Shown: positions 23,450 through 32,990 of the stretch, piece after piece
Layout of the letters: each line of letters opens with the position of its first letter
Position numbering within the stretch: the first letter of the stretch is position 1
From: Minwuia sp.
GTDB taxonomy: Bacteria > Pseudomonadota > Alphaproteobacteria > Minwuiales > Minwuiaceae
NCBI GenBank assembly: GCA_029213165.1
Contig: JARGNO010000016.1
Coordinates: 12,625-68,089 of the forward strand
Length of the DNA stretch: 55,465 bases
Direction of reading: 5' to 3'
Notes under the pieces: model-generated
What the model saw: only the letters and a program-made list of their open reading frames with translations
The model's database searches: none
What the model was told of the DNA's origin: nothing
Program-made: the position numbers and the translations under genes

Positions 23450-24646
23450 CTACAATCCTAACACCATCTTCGCGATGATGTTCTTCTGAACCTCACTCGA
23501 CCCGCCGGCGATGGTGATCGCCCGCATGAACAGGTGCTGCCCCATGACGCCCTCGGCCGCGTCCGGTCCCACCGGAGACCAGTTGCTGCCCGGAGTCCTG
23601 TCTGCCAATTCATAGGGCGCGGCATAGTATCCCAGAGCCTCCACCGTCAATTCGGTTATGGCCTGCGTTACCTCCGATCCCAGCAGCTTCAGCATACTGG
23701 CCTCCCCGCCAGGGGGCGATCCCTCCTGCATAGCGGCGAGGATACGCAGATTGCAATACTCCAGCGCAGTCAGCTTCACCTCTGTCTCGGCCACCTTGCG
23801 GGAAAATACCGCATCGTCCAGCAGCCTGTCGCCGCTCGCGGGCGTGTCTGCGGCCATTTCCTTCAGCCGCTGCAGCAGTTTCTTGTTCCAGGCCACTTCC
23901 GCAATGCCGGCGCGTTCGTTGCCGAGCAGGAACTTGGCGTAGGTCCAGCCCTTGTTCTCTTCTCCGATACGGTTGGCGACCGGCACGCGGACGTTCTCGA
24001 AGAAGACCTCGTTCACGTGATGACCCTGATCCATCAGGATCAGCGGGCGTACCGTGATGCCCGGTGTCTTCATGTCGATCAGCAGGAAGCTGATACCTTC
24101 CTGCTGCTTGCCTTCCTTCTGCGTGCGGACCAGGCAGAAGATCCAGTCGGCGTGATGGGCCAGCGAGGTCCAGATCTTCTGGCCGTTGATGATGTAGTCG
24201 TCTCCGTCACGCACCGCAGCGGTCTGCAGGCTGGCGAGATCCGAACCCGATCCTGGCTCGGAATAGCCCTGACACCACCAGTGTTCACCGGACAGCAGGC
24301 GCGGCAGGAAGAATTCCTTCTGGTCAGGGCGACCGAAGGTATAGATCACCGGGCCAACCATCTGCAGTCCGAACGGCAGCAGCGGGGGCGCATCCGCGGC
24401 ATGGCATTCCTCGTCGAAGATGTGGCGCTGCGCCGGGGTCCAGTCGCAGCCGCCATGCTCCTTCGGCCAGGAACCGGCGATCCAGCCCCTTGCGTGCAGT
24501 ATCCGTTGCCAGCACAGGTAGTCTTCGCGCGCCAGCTCCTGGCGCTGCCGTACCTTGTGGCGCAGGTCATCGGGCAATTCTGCTTCCAGAAAGGCCCGGA
24601 CCTCGCTGCGAAATGCCTGTTCATCGGGCGAGAACGCCAGATCCAT
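23450..24646 (-). CDS. acyl-CoA dehydrogenase, first of a pair
   Basis: A 398-residue acyl-CoA dehydrogenase with N-terminal DLAFSPDEQAFRSEVRAFL, the flavin/substrate motif GYSEPGSGSDLASLQT and GQKIWTSLAHHADW. The C-terminal region is TIAGGSSEVQKNI, with Ala where medium-chain enzymes have the catalytic Glu. A good ribosome-binding site, GGGAGG, precedes the ATG at 24646. It is transcribed with the dehydrogenase at 22262, and the two probably form a hetero-oligomer as in PimC/PimD-like pairs; the substrate is unknown. Confidence 0.9.
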   Translation of the reverse strand: MDLAFSPDEQAFRSEVRAFLEAELPDDLRHKVRQRQELAREDYLCWQRILHARGWIAGSWPKEHGGCDWTPAQRHIFDEECHAADAPPLLPFGLQMVGPVIYTFGRPDQKEFFLPRLLSGEHWWCQGYSEPGSGSDLASLQTAAVRDGDDYIINGQKIWTSLAHHADWIFCLVRTQKEGKQQEGISFLLIDMKTPGITVRPLILMDQGHHVNEVFFENVRVPVANRIGEENKGWTYAKFLLGNERAGIAEVAWNKKLLQRLKEMAADTPASGDRLLDDAVFSRKVAETEVKLTALEYCNLRILAAMQEGSPPGGEASMLKLLGSEVTQAITELTVEALGYYAAPYELADRTPGSNWSPVGPDAAEGVMGQHLFMRAITIAGGSSEVQKNIIAKMVLGL

Positions 24647-24740
24647 CTCTTGTGTTCCTCCCCAGGAATTGACCGTCCGGGCGCGACAATATTGGGCCGG
24701 GACGGGGCTGTCGAGCATCTGGCGAGTCCGGTTGTGTGCT

Positions 24741-25379
24741 TCAGTGCTCCAGATCGGCCGCCAGGGCCCGCATCGACGTGGCAGGACTGGTCATCACGGG
24801 CCTGCGGGCCAGTCGCGCCGCCGGTGCCATGGAGGCCTGGGCGAGGGCAATGGCATCATAATCGTCGGGTGTTGCATCGACGGCATTGGCGATGGCCTGG
24901 GCATAGCCGACAGTGTCGCCATCCATCAGCAACTGCACCGCACCCTCGACAATGATCAGGTCCAGCCGGATATGGCGGTCCAGCTTCTCGGCAACCGACT
25001 GAAACAGTTCCCGGGTCGGTTCGATGGTGGAGTTCAGCGTGACCAGTGCAGCGATCCGGGTTCCCCTGGTCACCGCCGCCTCTGCCAGTGCCCGGTCAAC
25101 CCGGATGACGGGCCGCCCCATCGCGGAGAGGGTGTCGGCCACCGGGCCGATTGTCGAGCAGGTGCAGATCAGCCGATCCGCCCCCTCCAGTGATTCAACC
25201 ATCTGACTTGCAGCGTTGCTGCGGATGGTTTCGTTCAGTCCGCCAGCAATCCGGGCTGATTCCAGCAGTGTCGGCCGGACCACATGGCGGCGCGCACCGG
25301 GCAGGCCGACCTGCCGAGCCGCAATCTCGAACAGATCGACGTTGCTCTCTGCCGTGTGGAAGAATACCAGTTCGCCCAA
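24741..25379 (-). CDS. Asp/Glu racemase-fold protein lacking the second catalytic cysteine
   Basis: A 212-residue protein of the aspartate/glutamate/hydantoin racemase superfamily. The first-half Cys motif is CTCSTIGP (C72, C74). At the matching place in the second half, where racemases have a GCT cysteine, it reads LAQASM (Gln181). One-cysteine members of this fold include arylmalonate decarboxylase-like enzymes, so it may not be a racemase. The TTG at 25379 is chosen because GGGAGG lies eight bases upstream and it avoids overlap with the divergent exporter; no in-frame ATG is well placed. Confidence 0.75.
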   Translation of the reverse strand: MGELVFFHTAESNVDLFEIAARQVGLPGARRHVVRPTLLESARIAGGLNETIRSNAASQMVESLEGADRLICTCSTIGPVADTLSAMGRPVIRVDRALAEAAVTRGTRIAALVTLNSTIEPTRELFQSVAEKLDRHIRLDLIIVEGAVQLLMDGDTVGYAQAIANAVDATPDDYDAIALAQASMAPAARLARRPVMTSPATSMRALAADLEH

Positions 25380-25443
25380 GACATGATCCTCCCGGCAGCG
25401 GCACTGTCGCCGCATCGTTCCCTGTGAACCACAAAGTATACTC

Positions 25444-26331
25444 ATGCGACAATCGACAACACGCGCAACCCTGATCGGTGTTGGCGCAGTCCTGCTCTGG
25501 GCCCTGCTTGCGCTCATGACCGCAGCCAGCGGTTCGGTGCCGCCGCTGCAACTGACGTCGATGAGTTTCGCCGTCGCATTCCTGATCGCGCTGGCAATCT
25601 GGAGCGGACGCCGACAGAACCCGTTGCGCCGCCTGCGACACCCGCCTGCTGTCTGGTTGCTCGGGGTCACCGGTCTGTTCGGATATCACGCCATGTACTT
25701 CGTGGCGCTGCGCAATGCCCCGGTGGTGGAGGCGAGCCTGATTGCCTATCTCTGGCCGCTGCTGATCGTGCTGTTCTCCGCCTTGCTGCCAGGGCAGCGC
25801 CTCAAGGGGTTCCATGTCATCGGTGCCCTGCTGGGGTTTTCCGGCGCGGTGCTGATCGTGGCCCGGGATGGCCTGCGTTTCGATCCGGCCTTCCTGCCCG
25901 GTTATCTGGCGGCCATGGCCTGTGCGCTGATCTGGTCGAGCTACTCGGTGCTCAATCGCCGCTTTGCCGATGTGCCTACAGACGCCGTCGGTGGCTTCTG
26001 TGGCGTGACCGCCATCGGGGCGCTGATACTGCATCTGTCGTTCGAGGTCACGGTCGTGCCGCAGGGTATCGAGTGGCTGGCGATACTGGGTCTTGGTCTT
26101 GGCCCGGTAGGTGGTGCGTTCTTTCTCTGGGACCATGCAACGAAGCGCGGTGATCTGCGCGTATTGGGGGCCGCAGCCTACCTGGCACCGCTGCTCTCCA
26201 CACTCGTGCTGGTGGCTGCGGGGAAGGCTGCCGGGACATGGCAGGTCGGTCTGGCCTGCCTGCTGATCACGGGTGGAGCGGTGCTGGCGAGCCTCGACAT
26301 GATGCGTCCTGCGCCGCATGATCGCGGCTGA
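25444..26331 (+). CDS. EamA/DMT-family inner-membrane exporter
   Basis: A 295-residue protein made of about ten hydrophobic helices in two repeated EamA halves (first half TLIGVGAVLLWALLAL..., second half FLPGYLAAMACALIWSSYSVLNRR). The loop after the fourth helix (ALRNAPVVEASLIAYLWPLL) resembles YddG-type aromatic amino-acid exporters. The likely role is export of a small metabolite across the inner membrane, ligand unknown. It is divergent from the racemase-fold gene with 64 bases between starts. Confidence 0.88.
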   Translation: MRQSTTRATLIGVGAVLLWALLALMTAASGSVPPLQLTSMSFAVAFLIALAIWSGRRQNPLRRLRHPPAVWLLGVTGLFGYHAMYFVALRNAPVVEASLIAYLWPLLIVLFSALLPGQRLKGFHVIGALLGFSGAVLIVARDGLRFDPAFLPGYLAAMACALIWSSYSVLNRRFADVPTDAVGGFCGVTAIGALILHLSFEVTVVPQGIEWLAILGLGLGPVGGAFFLWDHATKRGDLRVLGAAAYLAPLLSTLVLVAAGKAAGTWQVGLACLLITGGAVLASLDMMRPAPHDRG

Positions 26332-26394
26332 ACCTGATCCGGGCGGCATCCGGGAAGGGCAGGAAGAACCTGAGACGGGGACGGCAAGCGATCC

Positions 26395-27150
26395 ATGTGG
26401 CGTCCGGACATCATTGACCTCAGCCAGTTCTACTCGGCACCGCTGGGAAATCTGGTCCGGCGTCATGTGCGGCAATCGCTGGCACAGCTATGGCCCGATG
26501 TCCGGGGGCAGAAGGTGCTGGGGGTCGGGTACGCCACACCTTTCATCCGGCCATTCCTGGAACAGGCCGACCGTGTGATCGCGGCGATGCCCGCCAATCA
26601 GGGCATCCAGCACTGGCCCCGCGAGGGTCCGAACCGCGTCTTTCTGGGGGATGAGCTGGAGCTGCCGCTGCCGGATCAGAGCATGGACCGGATTGTCATT
26701 GTACATGCGCTGGAGACAACGGAAGCGGCCCGCCCTTTGCTGCGCGAGATCTGGCGGGTAATGGACAGTGGCGGTCGCGCCCTGTTCATCGTACCCAACC
26801 GCCGCGGACTCTGGTCGCGGGCGGAACAGACGCCCTTCGGGCACGGTCACCCCTATACCACCGGGCAACTCTCGCGGTTGCTGCGCGCCAACATGTTCCT
26901 GCCGGAGCAGACTAATATGGCGCTGCATTTTCCACCTCTGGGCTGGCCCCCGCTGCTGCGTGCAAATCGGCTGTTCGAGCGTGTTGGCACGCGCATCTGG
27001 CCGGGCTTTGCCGGTCTGGTGATGGTGGAAGTGTCAAAGCAGGTCTTCGCGGTCACGCCACTGCGGGAACGGCGGCGCAGGCGCATCCGTTCTGCCCCGG
27101 CGCTTGCCCCGGCGACCCGCACGAGCACCCGCACAAGGGACGGGGAATAA
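26395..27150 (+). CDS. class I SAM-dependent methyltransferase
   Basis: A 251-residue methyltransferase-fold protein. The motif I region (GQKVLGVGYATPF) is a variant of the glycine-rich SAM loop, motif II/III are DRIVIVHALE and LREIWRVMDSGGRALFIVPN, as in methyltransferase-11-type proteins. The last 25 residues are strongly basic (RERRRRR...), perhaps for membrane or nucleic-acid contact. It starts 63 bases after the EamA gene and ends 19 bases before the sulfatase; co-transcription is likely. Its substrate is unknown. Confidence 0.85.
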   Translation: MWRPDIIDLSQFYSAPLGNLVRRHVRQSLAQLWPDVRGQKVLGVGYATPFIRPFLEQADRVIAAMPANQGIQHWPREGPNRVFLGDELELPLPDQSMDRIVIVHALETTEAARPLLREIWRVMDSGGRALFIVPNRRGLWSRAEQTPFGHGHPYTTGQLSRLLRANMFLPEQTNMALHFPPLGWPPLLRANRLFERVGTRIWPGFAGLVMVEVSKQVFAVTPLRERRRRRIRSAPALAPATRTSTRTRDGE

Positions 27151-27169
27151 TGCGAGACCGGGAGACAAG

Positions 27170-28750
27170 ATGGCGATGACACGGCCCAGGAATATCCTGT
27201 TCATCATGGCGGACCAGTTGCGGCATGACTATCTCGGCTGCACGGGCCATCCGACCATTCGCACACCGGTAATCGATGCATTGGCGGCACGCGGCGTGCG
27301 CTTTGCAAATGCCTTCGTCCAGGCGGCGGTCTGCGGCCCGTCGCGCATGTCGTTCTATACCGGGCGCTACGCGGTCAGCCATGGCGCGACCTACAACAAT
27401 TATCCCTTGCGCGCGGACGAGTGGACGCTGGGCGACTACATGGCGCCGCTGGGATTGCGGACCGCGCTGGCCGGCAAGACACACATGCGTGCGGATGAGG
27501 CCGGTATCCGGCGGATGGGTCTGGACCCAGCAACGGGCAGGGGACAGTTCCTGGCTGAATGCGGGTTCGAGCCATTTGACCGTGACGACGGCCTGCATCG
27601 CCTCGCACCGCATGTGCCGGAGGTGGCCTATGAGAAATATCTTCGCGACAAGGGCTATTCTGGCACCAACCTCTGGCACGAGGTCGCGAATTCCGTTCAA
27701 CGCGATGATGGGGAGGATCCATCAGGCTGGCTGATGCGCAATGCGCGCTTCGCCGCCGTGGTGCGGGAAGAAGACAGCGAGACCCCCTACATGACCCGCC
27801 GCGCGATGGATTTCATGACGCAGGCGGGTGACGCGCCCTGGTGCCTGCACCTGTCCTACATCAAGCCGCACTGGCCCTATATTGCGCCTGCGCCCTATCA
27901 TGCACGCTATGGCGCGGGGGACGTGTTGCCCGGCAACCGGGGCCTGGGCGAAGGGGAAACCCATCCGGTGCTGGGTGCTTTTCGCCAACACCCGGAATCG
28001 ATCGCGTTCCGGGAAGATGAATGCCGCGATACGGTGATCCCGGCCTACATGGGCCTGATCGAGCAGATCGACGACCATCTGGGCCACCTGTTCGGTTTCA
28101 TGCAGCGGAAGGGCCTGCTGGAGGACACGCTGATCGTCCTCACCAGCGATCATGGCGATTATCTGGGCGACCATGGGCTGGGGGAGAAGGAACTGTTCTT
28201 CGAGGATGTTCTGCGCATCCCGCTGATCGTGGTGGATCCGTCTTCGGTTGCGGATTCCACGCGTGGCTCGGTCGTCGAAGAGATGGTGGAATCGATTGAT
28301 CTGATCCCGACCTTCGTCGAGAGACTTGGCGGAGAGATTGCCGGGCAACGGCTGGAGGGGCGCTCCCTCGCGCCGTTCCTGCTGGGAGAGCCAGGCACCG
28401 ATGACTGGCGGGATGCCGTCTTTGCCGAATGCGACTATTCCCTGCGTCATGCCCGCAAGACACTCGACCTCGCGCCGATGGATGCGCGCGCCTGCATGAT
28501 CCGCACCGGACGCTGGAAGTATGTCCATCACGTACGGTTCCGGCCTGAACTCTACGACCTACTGAATGACCCGCAGGAACAACAGGATCTTGGTGCGGAT
28601 CCGGGGCACGCATCGACCCGGGAAGTCTTGCAGGCCAGACTGTTCGACTGGCTCTACCAGCGCCGGACACGTGTCGGTGTCACCGACGCGTTCATACGGG
28701 ACACAACCGGAATGGCATTCCAGCGCGGTTACCGCTTCGGCTATTGGTGA
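27170..28750 (+). CDS. sulfatase / phosphonate monoester hydrolase family enzyme
   Basis: A 526-residue alkaline-phosphatase-superfamily hydrolase. Metal ligands appear in FIMADQLRHD near the N-terminus and SDHGDYLGDHG (Asp327, His328). The sulfatase/PMH signature C-x-P-S-R is present as CGPSR (Cys55), the cysteine that is converted to formylglycine. The C-terminal half (YKYVH-like WKYVHHVRF, ELYDLLNDPQE) resembles phosphonate monoester hydrolases and choline sulfatases. It is cytoplasmic, since no signal peptide is seen. It would hydrolyse a sulfate or phosph(on)ate ester; which one cannot be told. ATG 27170 follows GGGAG by five bases. The maturase would have to be encoded elsewhere. Confidence 0.85.
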   Translation: MAMTRPRNILFIMADQLRHDYLGCTGHPTIRTPVIDALAARGVRFANAFVQAAVCGPSRMSFYTGRYAVSHGATYNNYPLRADEWTLGDYMAPLGLRTALAGKTHMRADEAGIRRMGLDPATGRGQFLAECGFEPFDRDDGLHRLAPHVPEVAYEKYLRDKGYSGTNLWHEVANSVQRDDGEDPSGWLMRNARFAAVVREEDSETPYMTRRAMDFMTQAGDAPWCLHLSYIKPHWPYIAPAPYHARYGAGDVLPGNRGLGEGETHPVLGAFRQHPESIAFREDECRDTVIPAYMGLIEQIDDHLGHLFGFMQRKGLLEDTLIVLTSDHGDYLGDHGLGEKELFFEDVLRIPLIVVDPSSVADSTRGSVVEEMVESIDLIPTFVERLGGEIAGQRLEGRSLAPFLLGEPGTDDWRDAVFAECDYSLRHARKTLDLAPMDARACMIRTGRWKYVHHVRFRPELYDLLNDPQEQQDLGADPGHASTREVLQARLFDWLYQRRTRVGVTDAFIRDTTGMAFQRGYRFGYW

Positions 28751-28883
28751 ATGTAGATCACATTTTCTTGAGTCTGGTGGAAAGTGTGACAGCGTTCTCC
28801 TTCTCCGGTGCCGTCGGTGAATAGCTGTGTTTCCTTGATTGTTACCATCTCAGGTCACAGGCATTTGGTAGTGATGATCAGGG

Positions 28884-28911
28884 TTGAAGCCCAGTGAAGG
28901 GAAAGTAATAC
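28884..28911 (+). promoter_or_regulatory. putative promoter of the four-gene exported-protein operon
   Basis: -35 TTGAAG (28884-28889) and -10 TAATAC (28906-28911), 16 bases apart, about 50 bases before the ATG at 28963. The 212-base gap in which it lies is more A/T-rich than the flanking genes and is the only sizeable non-coding stretch before the operon. Confidence 0.35.
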
Positions 28912-28962
28912 TCCTGATAGTCCATCGCGTGGCCTTCTGGTCGGAACAGGGAGTTGGAGCGG

Positions 28963-31900
28963 ATGGAACCCGGAACCTTATTCACTGCCGTGCGGACGGC
29001 ACTTGTCGTAACCGGTCTCGCATTCTTCATGGGAAGCGCGCATTCCGCGCGCGCGCAGAACCTGACCACCCAGATCGAGCAAATGGGTGAACTGGCCGCA
29101 GGCATCCAGGAAACCATCGAAACCAATCGCGGCCTGATCAACAACATGCGCGAGCATGAGGAACTGCTGACGGAGCAGTTGAACCAGGCCATCGATTCCG
29201 GCCTCAACCTGTCCAACGCCATCATCAACAAGCAGCTCGAGACGCTGTTCATCAAGCTGCGGGCGGAGCAGTTCGAGCGGTTGCAGAAGATCAAGGGCTC
29301 GTCGGACCGGATCAAGAACAGCCACAAGGTCTACACCCTGGTGAAGGACATCGTCGACGACACCAACAGCAAGGGGTCGGGGACGGCAGCGCTGGGGGCG
29401 GCGGTGAACATCCTCGCCGCGACGAGCAAGAACCCCTTCATCGCCAATGCCCGCTCGGTGCGGAAGCTGTCGGAACTGGGGGTCATCACCATCTTCGACA
29501 TTCCCCGTCGGCAGGAGGTGCTGGCGGAGTTCAGGGAAGAGGTGCGGCGCGCGGAACTGCGCGACCTGGAACTGACGGAGCGGCTGGTGGAGAACCTGCG
29601 GGAAATCCGGACCGGTCTGACGGTGGAGGGGCCGCGACGGCTTGATCTCTGGGGCGTGCAGTTGCAGGACGCGGCCGTGCGCGACCCGAAGCGTGTTGCC
29701 GCCCTGGGGGCGGAACTGGACAGTTTCGAGCGTGGCTTCGACAAGGCCATCGGGGTCGGCGGGTTGATGCGCCCCATCGTCTCCGTGAAGGCCAGCCTGA
29801 TCCCGGTTGCCCGCCGTGCGCATGAGGCTGTCAGCGCCGCAACGCAGGAACTGAATGCGCTGCGTCAACGCGACAATGACCTGGGACAGCAGGCACAGGC
29901 GGCGCTCGCCATCATCTCGCGGGAAGATCGCGACCTGCGCGACCAGATCAATGCCGCACAGCAGAAGGTCAGCACCCTGTTCGACGAGATCCGCCGCACC
30001 AGCCTGGAGCGTCCCGAGATTTCCAAGGGGCAGGTCAAGTTCCTGCAGGGACCGGCCTACACCAACCGTGGCGAACTGGTGAAGGCCCTAGACGAGCTGC
30101 AGGCGCTGATCGATGCGCTGCCGAACGCGATTGCCCAGCGTCAGACCCAACGCGCGCAGCAGGCCGGCGGGACCGCCGTGCTGGTCAGCATGGCCATCGA
30201 CATGGGCAGGACACGGCGTCTGGCCGCCGATCCGCTGACCCAGCGCATGGCCGGTGTTCCGCATTCGGTGCCCTTCGTTGTGATGGGACGGCACCAGATC
30301 GATTCCCGTCGCGACTGTCGCTTCCAGGTGGAGGTGCGTGACGAACTTGTGGAGCGCATCCGCTCCCAGCGTTTCTTCGATGCCGGTCCCCGCTTCGGGA
30401 TCCAGCCACGGGTCTCCGGCACCCGCTTCACCAGCGTGCGGAACGGCGGCCTGGTCGGCACGATCCAGGGCCGCGACCAGGTCGGCACCGACCAGGTGGT
30501 GGTGACGGCCAGGGCGCTTGTCGACTTCACGCAGCGTCCGACCGTCACGGGCAACTCCGCCGACACCTGCCGGGATTTCGTGCCCCGGATGGACGACATC
30601 ACCGACGAGGTGCGGATCGACGTGGTCAAGATCACCGGGGTCGAGATGGTGCTGGAGTCCCCGATCAGGGCAGAGGGCAACCTGCTGGGTCGAAACAGTG
30701 ACCTGGATGCCTTCATCAGCCTGGACGATGATGTCTCCGCCCTCCGCACCGGCTTCCGCATGGACCTGATCTCTGCGGAACTGTCCGCGCCGGACGGCGT
30801 CAGCCGCATCGGACGCGGCACGCCACTGTCCTTCGGCGGCGTAGGAGACTTCAATGTGGCCCAGGACGGCACGGGCGTCGCCTTCACGGCCCTGCGCCCC
30901 GGCTCCGGCACCTACACGGTCTTCATCGAGGACGGGCAGGGCGGCGAGCACTTCGAGGAGAACCTGGACCTGACGGCAAACGGCATCGGGATGGAAGTGG
31001 AGCCGCTGACCGCCGCCACGGAATTCTTTGACCCCGTCCTTGATCTTGTAAGCCGGAACGAGGTGCGTTTCATCGTCGATGGTCCGGCCCGCATGACCGG
31101 CTATCGGGTCAAGTGGAGCGTCGGCAACGGTGCCCAGGTGACCACGCCGCTGGCCCGGTTCCGCCGCGAAGGTGGTGTCTCGGTTGCTGCCACGTCACTG
31201 ACGGCAGCGGACCTGGCAGAGGCGACGGGCAAGAGGTACAGCGTCACGGCAGAACTGCTTTCCCCTGACGGGGTGATCCTGGCGCGCGGCAGCAAGGAAG
31301 TGATCGCCAGCATCGTCGGCAATGACCTGCGGCTGGTGGCCAGGGACACGAATATCGGCATCGCGGCGAAGGACATCTTCATTCCAGCGCGACGCAATGA
31401 TTTCGGCCAGTTCGGTGTTCAGGTGCTGACCGATGGCCCCCGGATCGAGGCACCGCTGCGTTTCTTCGATGCACGGGTGATCGGCAACGGCTTCCTGCGT
31501 TTCGACGGCGACACGCTGAAGGCCAGCTTCGATGCGCTGGGCGGTGGGGCTGACTCATCCACCCGCGACACGGGAAGGTTCGTGGCGCGGGTCGCACCGC
31601 GGGACTTTTCGCCCGGCAGCAGTCCACGCTTCATCCTGCCGCCACGTCGGTCCTCCAGCGATTCGGCCTTCGTCACGGTCAACAAGCTGAACGTGAAACA
31701 GCGGGATGGCGGCAGTGGCCCTCAGACCGTGCTGGAAGTCTTCGGCCCCGCCGACATGGCGTCCTATGGCGCGCGGTTCGTGTTGCGGGATGGCGGCACG
31801 ATCGACGGTACCTTCGAGAGCGGTGATGCGGCGGCGGAGGCGGTCGCGGATATCGCGCCGGATGCAGTGCGTGCCGCCCAGGTACTCGGACAGGGCGGGC

Positions 31901-32256
31901 AGGTATTGGGCGAGTTCCGGCTTGGCGACGACGGTCCCGTACTCGGGCCGCCGCAGTTCACGTTCCGCATTCCCAACACGGCGGCGCCGGGACAATCGGT
32001 CGTGATCTTCGCCAATGTGCTGAACGTCCCCTTCGACGATGCCGGTGATTTTGACTGCCGCTGGCAGGCCGATCCGGCCTTCGGGACCTTCGACAAGTCC
32101 TTCGTCACCTTGTCTCCGGTCAGCGGCAATGCCGGTCTCTGCGTCAACACGCTGACCATCGCCGATGACCCGCAACTGGTTGGCCGCGAAGCCCCGATAG
32201 AGGTGGAACTGATCCGCATCGTCGGTGATGTCGCCCGGGAAGAGGGGGCGCAGTGA
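28963..32256 (+). CDS. large exported coiled-coil and beta-domain protein, unknown family
   Basis: A 1097-residue protein that I do not recognise. A signal peptide is clear (hydrophobic VVTGLAFFMGSA core, cleavage near ARA-QN). Residues about 35-400 are helical and rich in Glu, Gln, Arg and Leu, probably coiled-coil. From about 430 to the end it is beta-rich with repeated Ig-like strand patterns (for example GTYTVFIEDGQ, YRVKWSVGNG, VVIFANVLNVPF). Few cysteines occur (DCRF, TCRDF, DCRW, LCVN), suggesting one or two disulfides. ATG 28963 lies nine bases after AGGGAG; TTG 28954 is less likely. It is the first gene of an overlapping four-gene operon. A long periplasmic or surface structural protein is my inference. 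Confidence 0.85.
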   Translation: MEPGTLFTAVRTALVVTGLAFFMGSAHSARAQNLTTQIEQMGELAAGIQETIETNRGLINNMREHEELLTEQLNQAIDSGLNLSNAIINKQLETLFIKLRAEQFERLQKIKGSSDRIKNSHKVYTLVKDIVDDTNSKGSGTAALGAAVNILAATSKNPFIANARSVRKLSELGVITIFDIPRRQEVLAEFREEVRRAELRDLELTERLVENLREIRTGLTVEGPRRLDLWGVQLQDAAVRDPKRVAALGAELDSFERGFDKAIGVGGLMRPIVSVKASLIPVARRAHEAVSAATQELNALRQRDNDLGQQAQAALAIISREDRDLRDQINAAQQKVSTLFDEIRRTSLERPEISKGQVKFLQGPAYTNRGELVKALDELQALIDALPNAIAQRQTQRAQQAGGTAVLVSMAIDMGRTRRLAADPLTQRMAGVPHSVPFVVMGRHQIDSRRDCRFQVEVRDELVERIRSQRFFDAGPRFGIQPRVSGTRFTSVRNGGLVGTIQGRDQVGTDQVVVTARALVDFTQRPTVTGNSADTCRDFVPRMDDITDEVRIDVVKITGVEMVLESPIRAEGNLLGRNSDLDAFISLDDDVSALRTGFRMDLISAELSAPDGVSRIGRGTPLSFGGVGDFNVAQDGTGVAFTALRPGSGTYTVFIEDGQGGEHFEENLDLTANGIGMEVEPLTAATEFFDPVLDLVSRNEVRFIVDGPARMTGYRVKWSVGNGAQVTTPLARFRREGGVSVAATSLTAADLAEATGKRYSVTAELLSPDGVILARGSKEVIASIVGNDLRLVARDTNIGIAAKDIFIPARRNDFGQFGVQVLTDGPRIEAPLRFFDARVIGNGFLRFDGDTLKASFDALGGGADSSTRDTGRFVARVAPRDFSPGSSPRFILPPRRSSSDSAFVTVNKLNVKQRDGGSGPQTVLEVFGPADMASYGARFVLRDGGTIDGTFESGDAAAEAVADIAPDAVRAAQVLGQGGQVLGEFRLGDDGPVLGPPQFTFRIPNTAAPGQSVVIFANVLNVPFDDAGDFDCRWQADPAFGTFDKSFVTLSPVSGNAGLCVNTLTIADDPQLVGREAPIEVELIRIVGDVAREEGAQ

Positions 32257-32990
32257 TGATCGCAGGCTCCCTCAAGACAGCGCTTGGCACCGCCGTGATG
32301 CTTGCCCTGATGCTCGGTTCGCTTGCGGGCATGGCACGGGCAGAGGAGATCAGTGTCGGTTCCGGCAAGACCTCGATCCGCATCGTGGCACCCGGAGCCG
32401 GTGGCAATGCGGTCAGTCCGCTACAAACCAACCGGCAGTTCGTCAGCCGGCTGCTGAAGCAGGTCACGATCATCAACGGCAACAACCCTTTCAACCAGAT
32501 CGATCCGGTGCGCAACAACAACGGTCAGGTGTTTGCCGATCTGGAGGATGCGGTGAATGCCAACCAGGGCAACAACAACAATGGCGGTGGCGGTGGCGGC
32601 GGGCTGGCAAACTGCCAGGGCGTGACGGTCCAGATGCAGGCCAGCGGCACGGCACCGCCGGATTTCCGTTTCGCATCACTGGATATCGACCCGAACAACG
32701 GCGACTGCACAGTTGTGGCCGACGGCAGCACGGGTTCGGCGCTGATTGCCCAGATCCCGGCCAATGGCGGCGTGGATTTCACCGCGGCGGAGGTGTTTCC
32801 CGACAGGCTTGTCGGACTGTTCGAGTTCGATCCGCCCGGGGCAATCGATGTCGATGTGCCGCTCGACGTGCCGACCACGGTCACGGTGAAGGCGACGAAC
32901 GGCTTCACTGTCCAGATCACGGTGACGGTCTCAGCGCTTGGTGGTGGTGAGTTCAGCTTTACCGTCAATGCAATCCAGCAGGTGGCGTGA
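32256..32990 (+). CDS. exported protein with Asn/Gly linker, unknown family
   Basis: A 244-residue protein with a signal peptide (AVMLALMLGSLAGMARA-EE). A basic/Asn-rich N-terminal region is followed by a low-complexity NNNN-GGGGGGG linker near residues 108-118, then a beta-rich domain with two cysteines (ANCQG, GDCTV) that could form a disulfide. The last third alternates Val/Thr as in an Ig-like or pilin-like sandwich. Its start overlaps the preceding stop (TGATG). No function can be named. Secretion and operon position suggest it works with its neighbours at the cell surface. Confidence 0.82.
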   Translation: MIAGSLKTALGTAVMLALMLGSLAGMARAEEISVGSGKTSIRIVAPGAGGNAVSPLQTNRQFVSRLLKQVTIINGNNPFNQIDPVRNNNGQVFADLEDAVNANQGNNNNGGGGGGGLANCQGVTVQMQASGTAPPDFRFASLDIDPNNGDCTVVADGSTGSALIAQIPANGGVDFTAAEVFPDRLVGLFEFDPPGAIDVDVPLDVPTTVTVKATNGFTVQITVTVSALGGGEFSFTVNAIQQVA

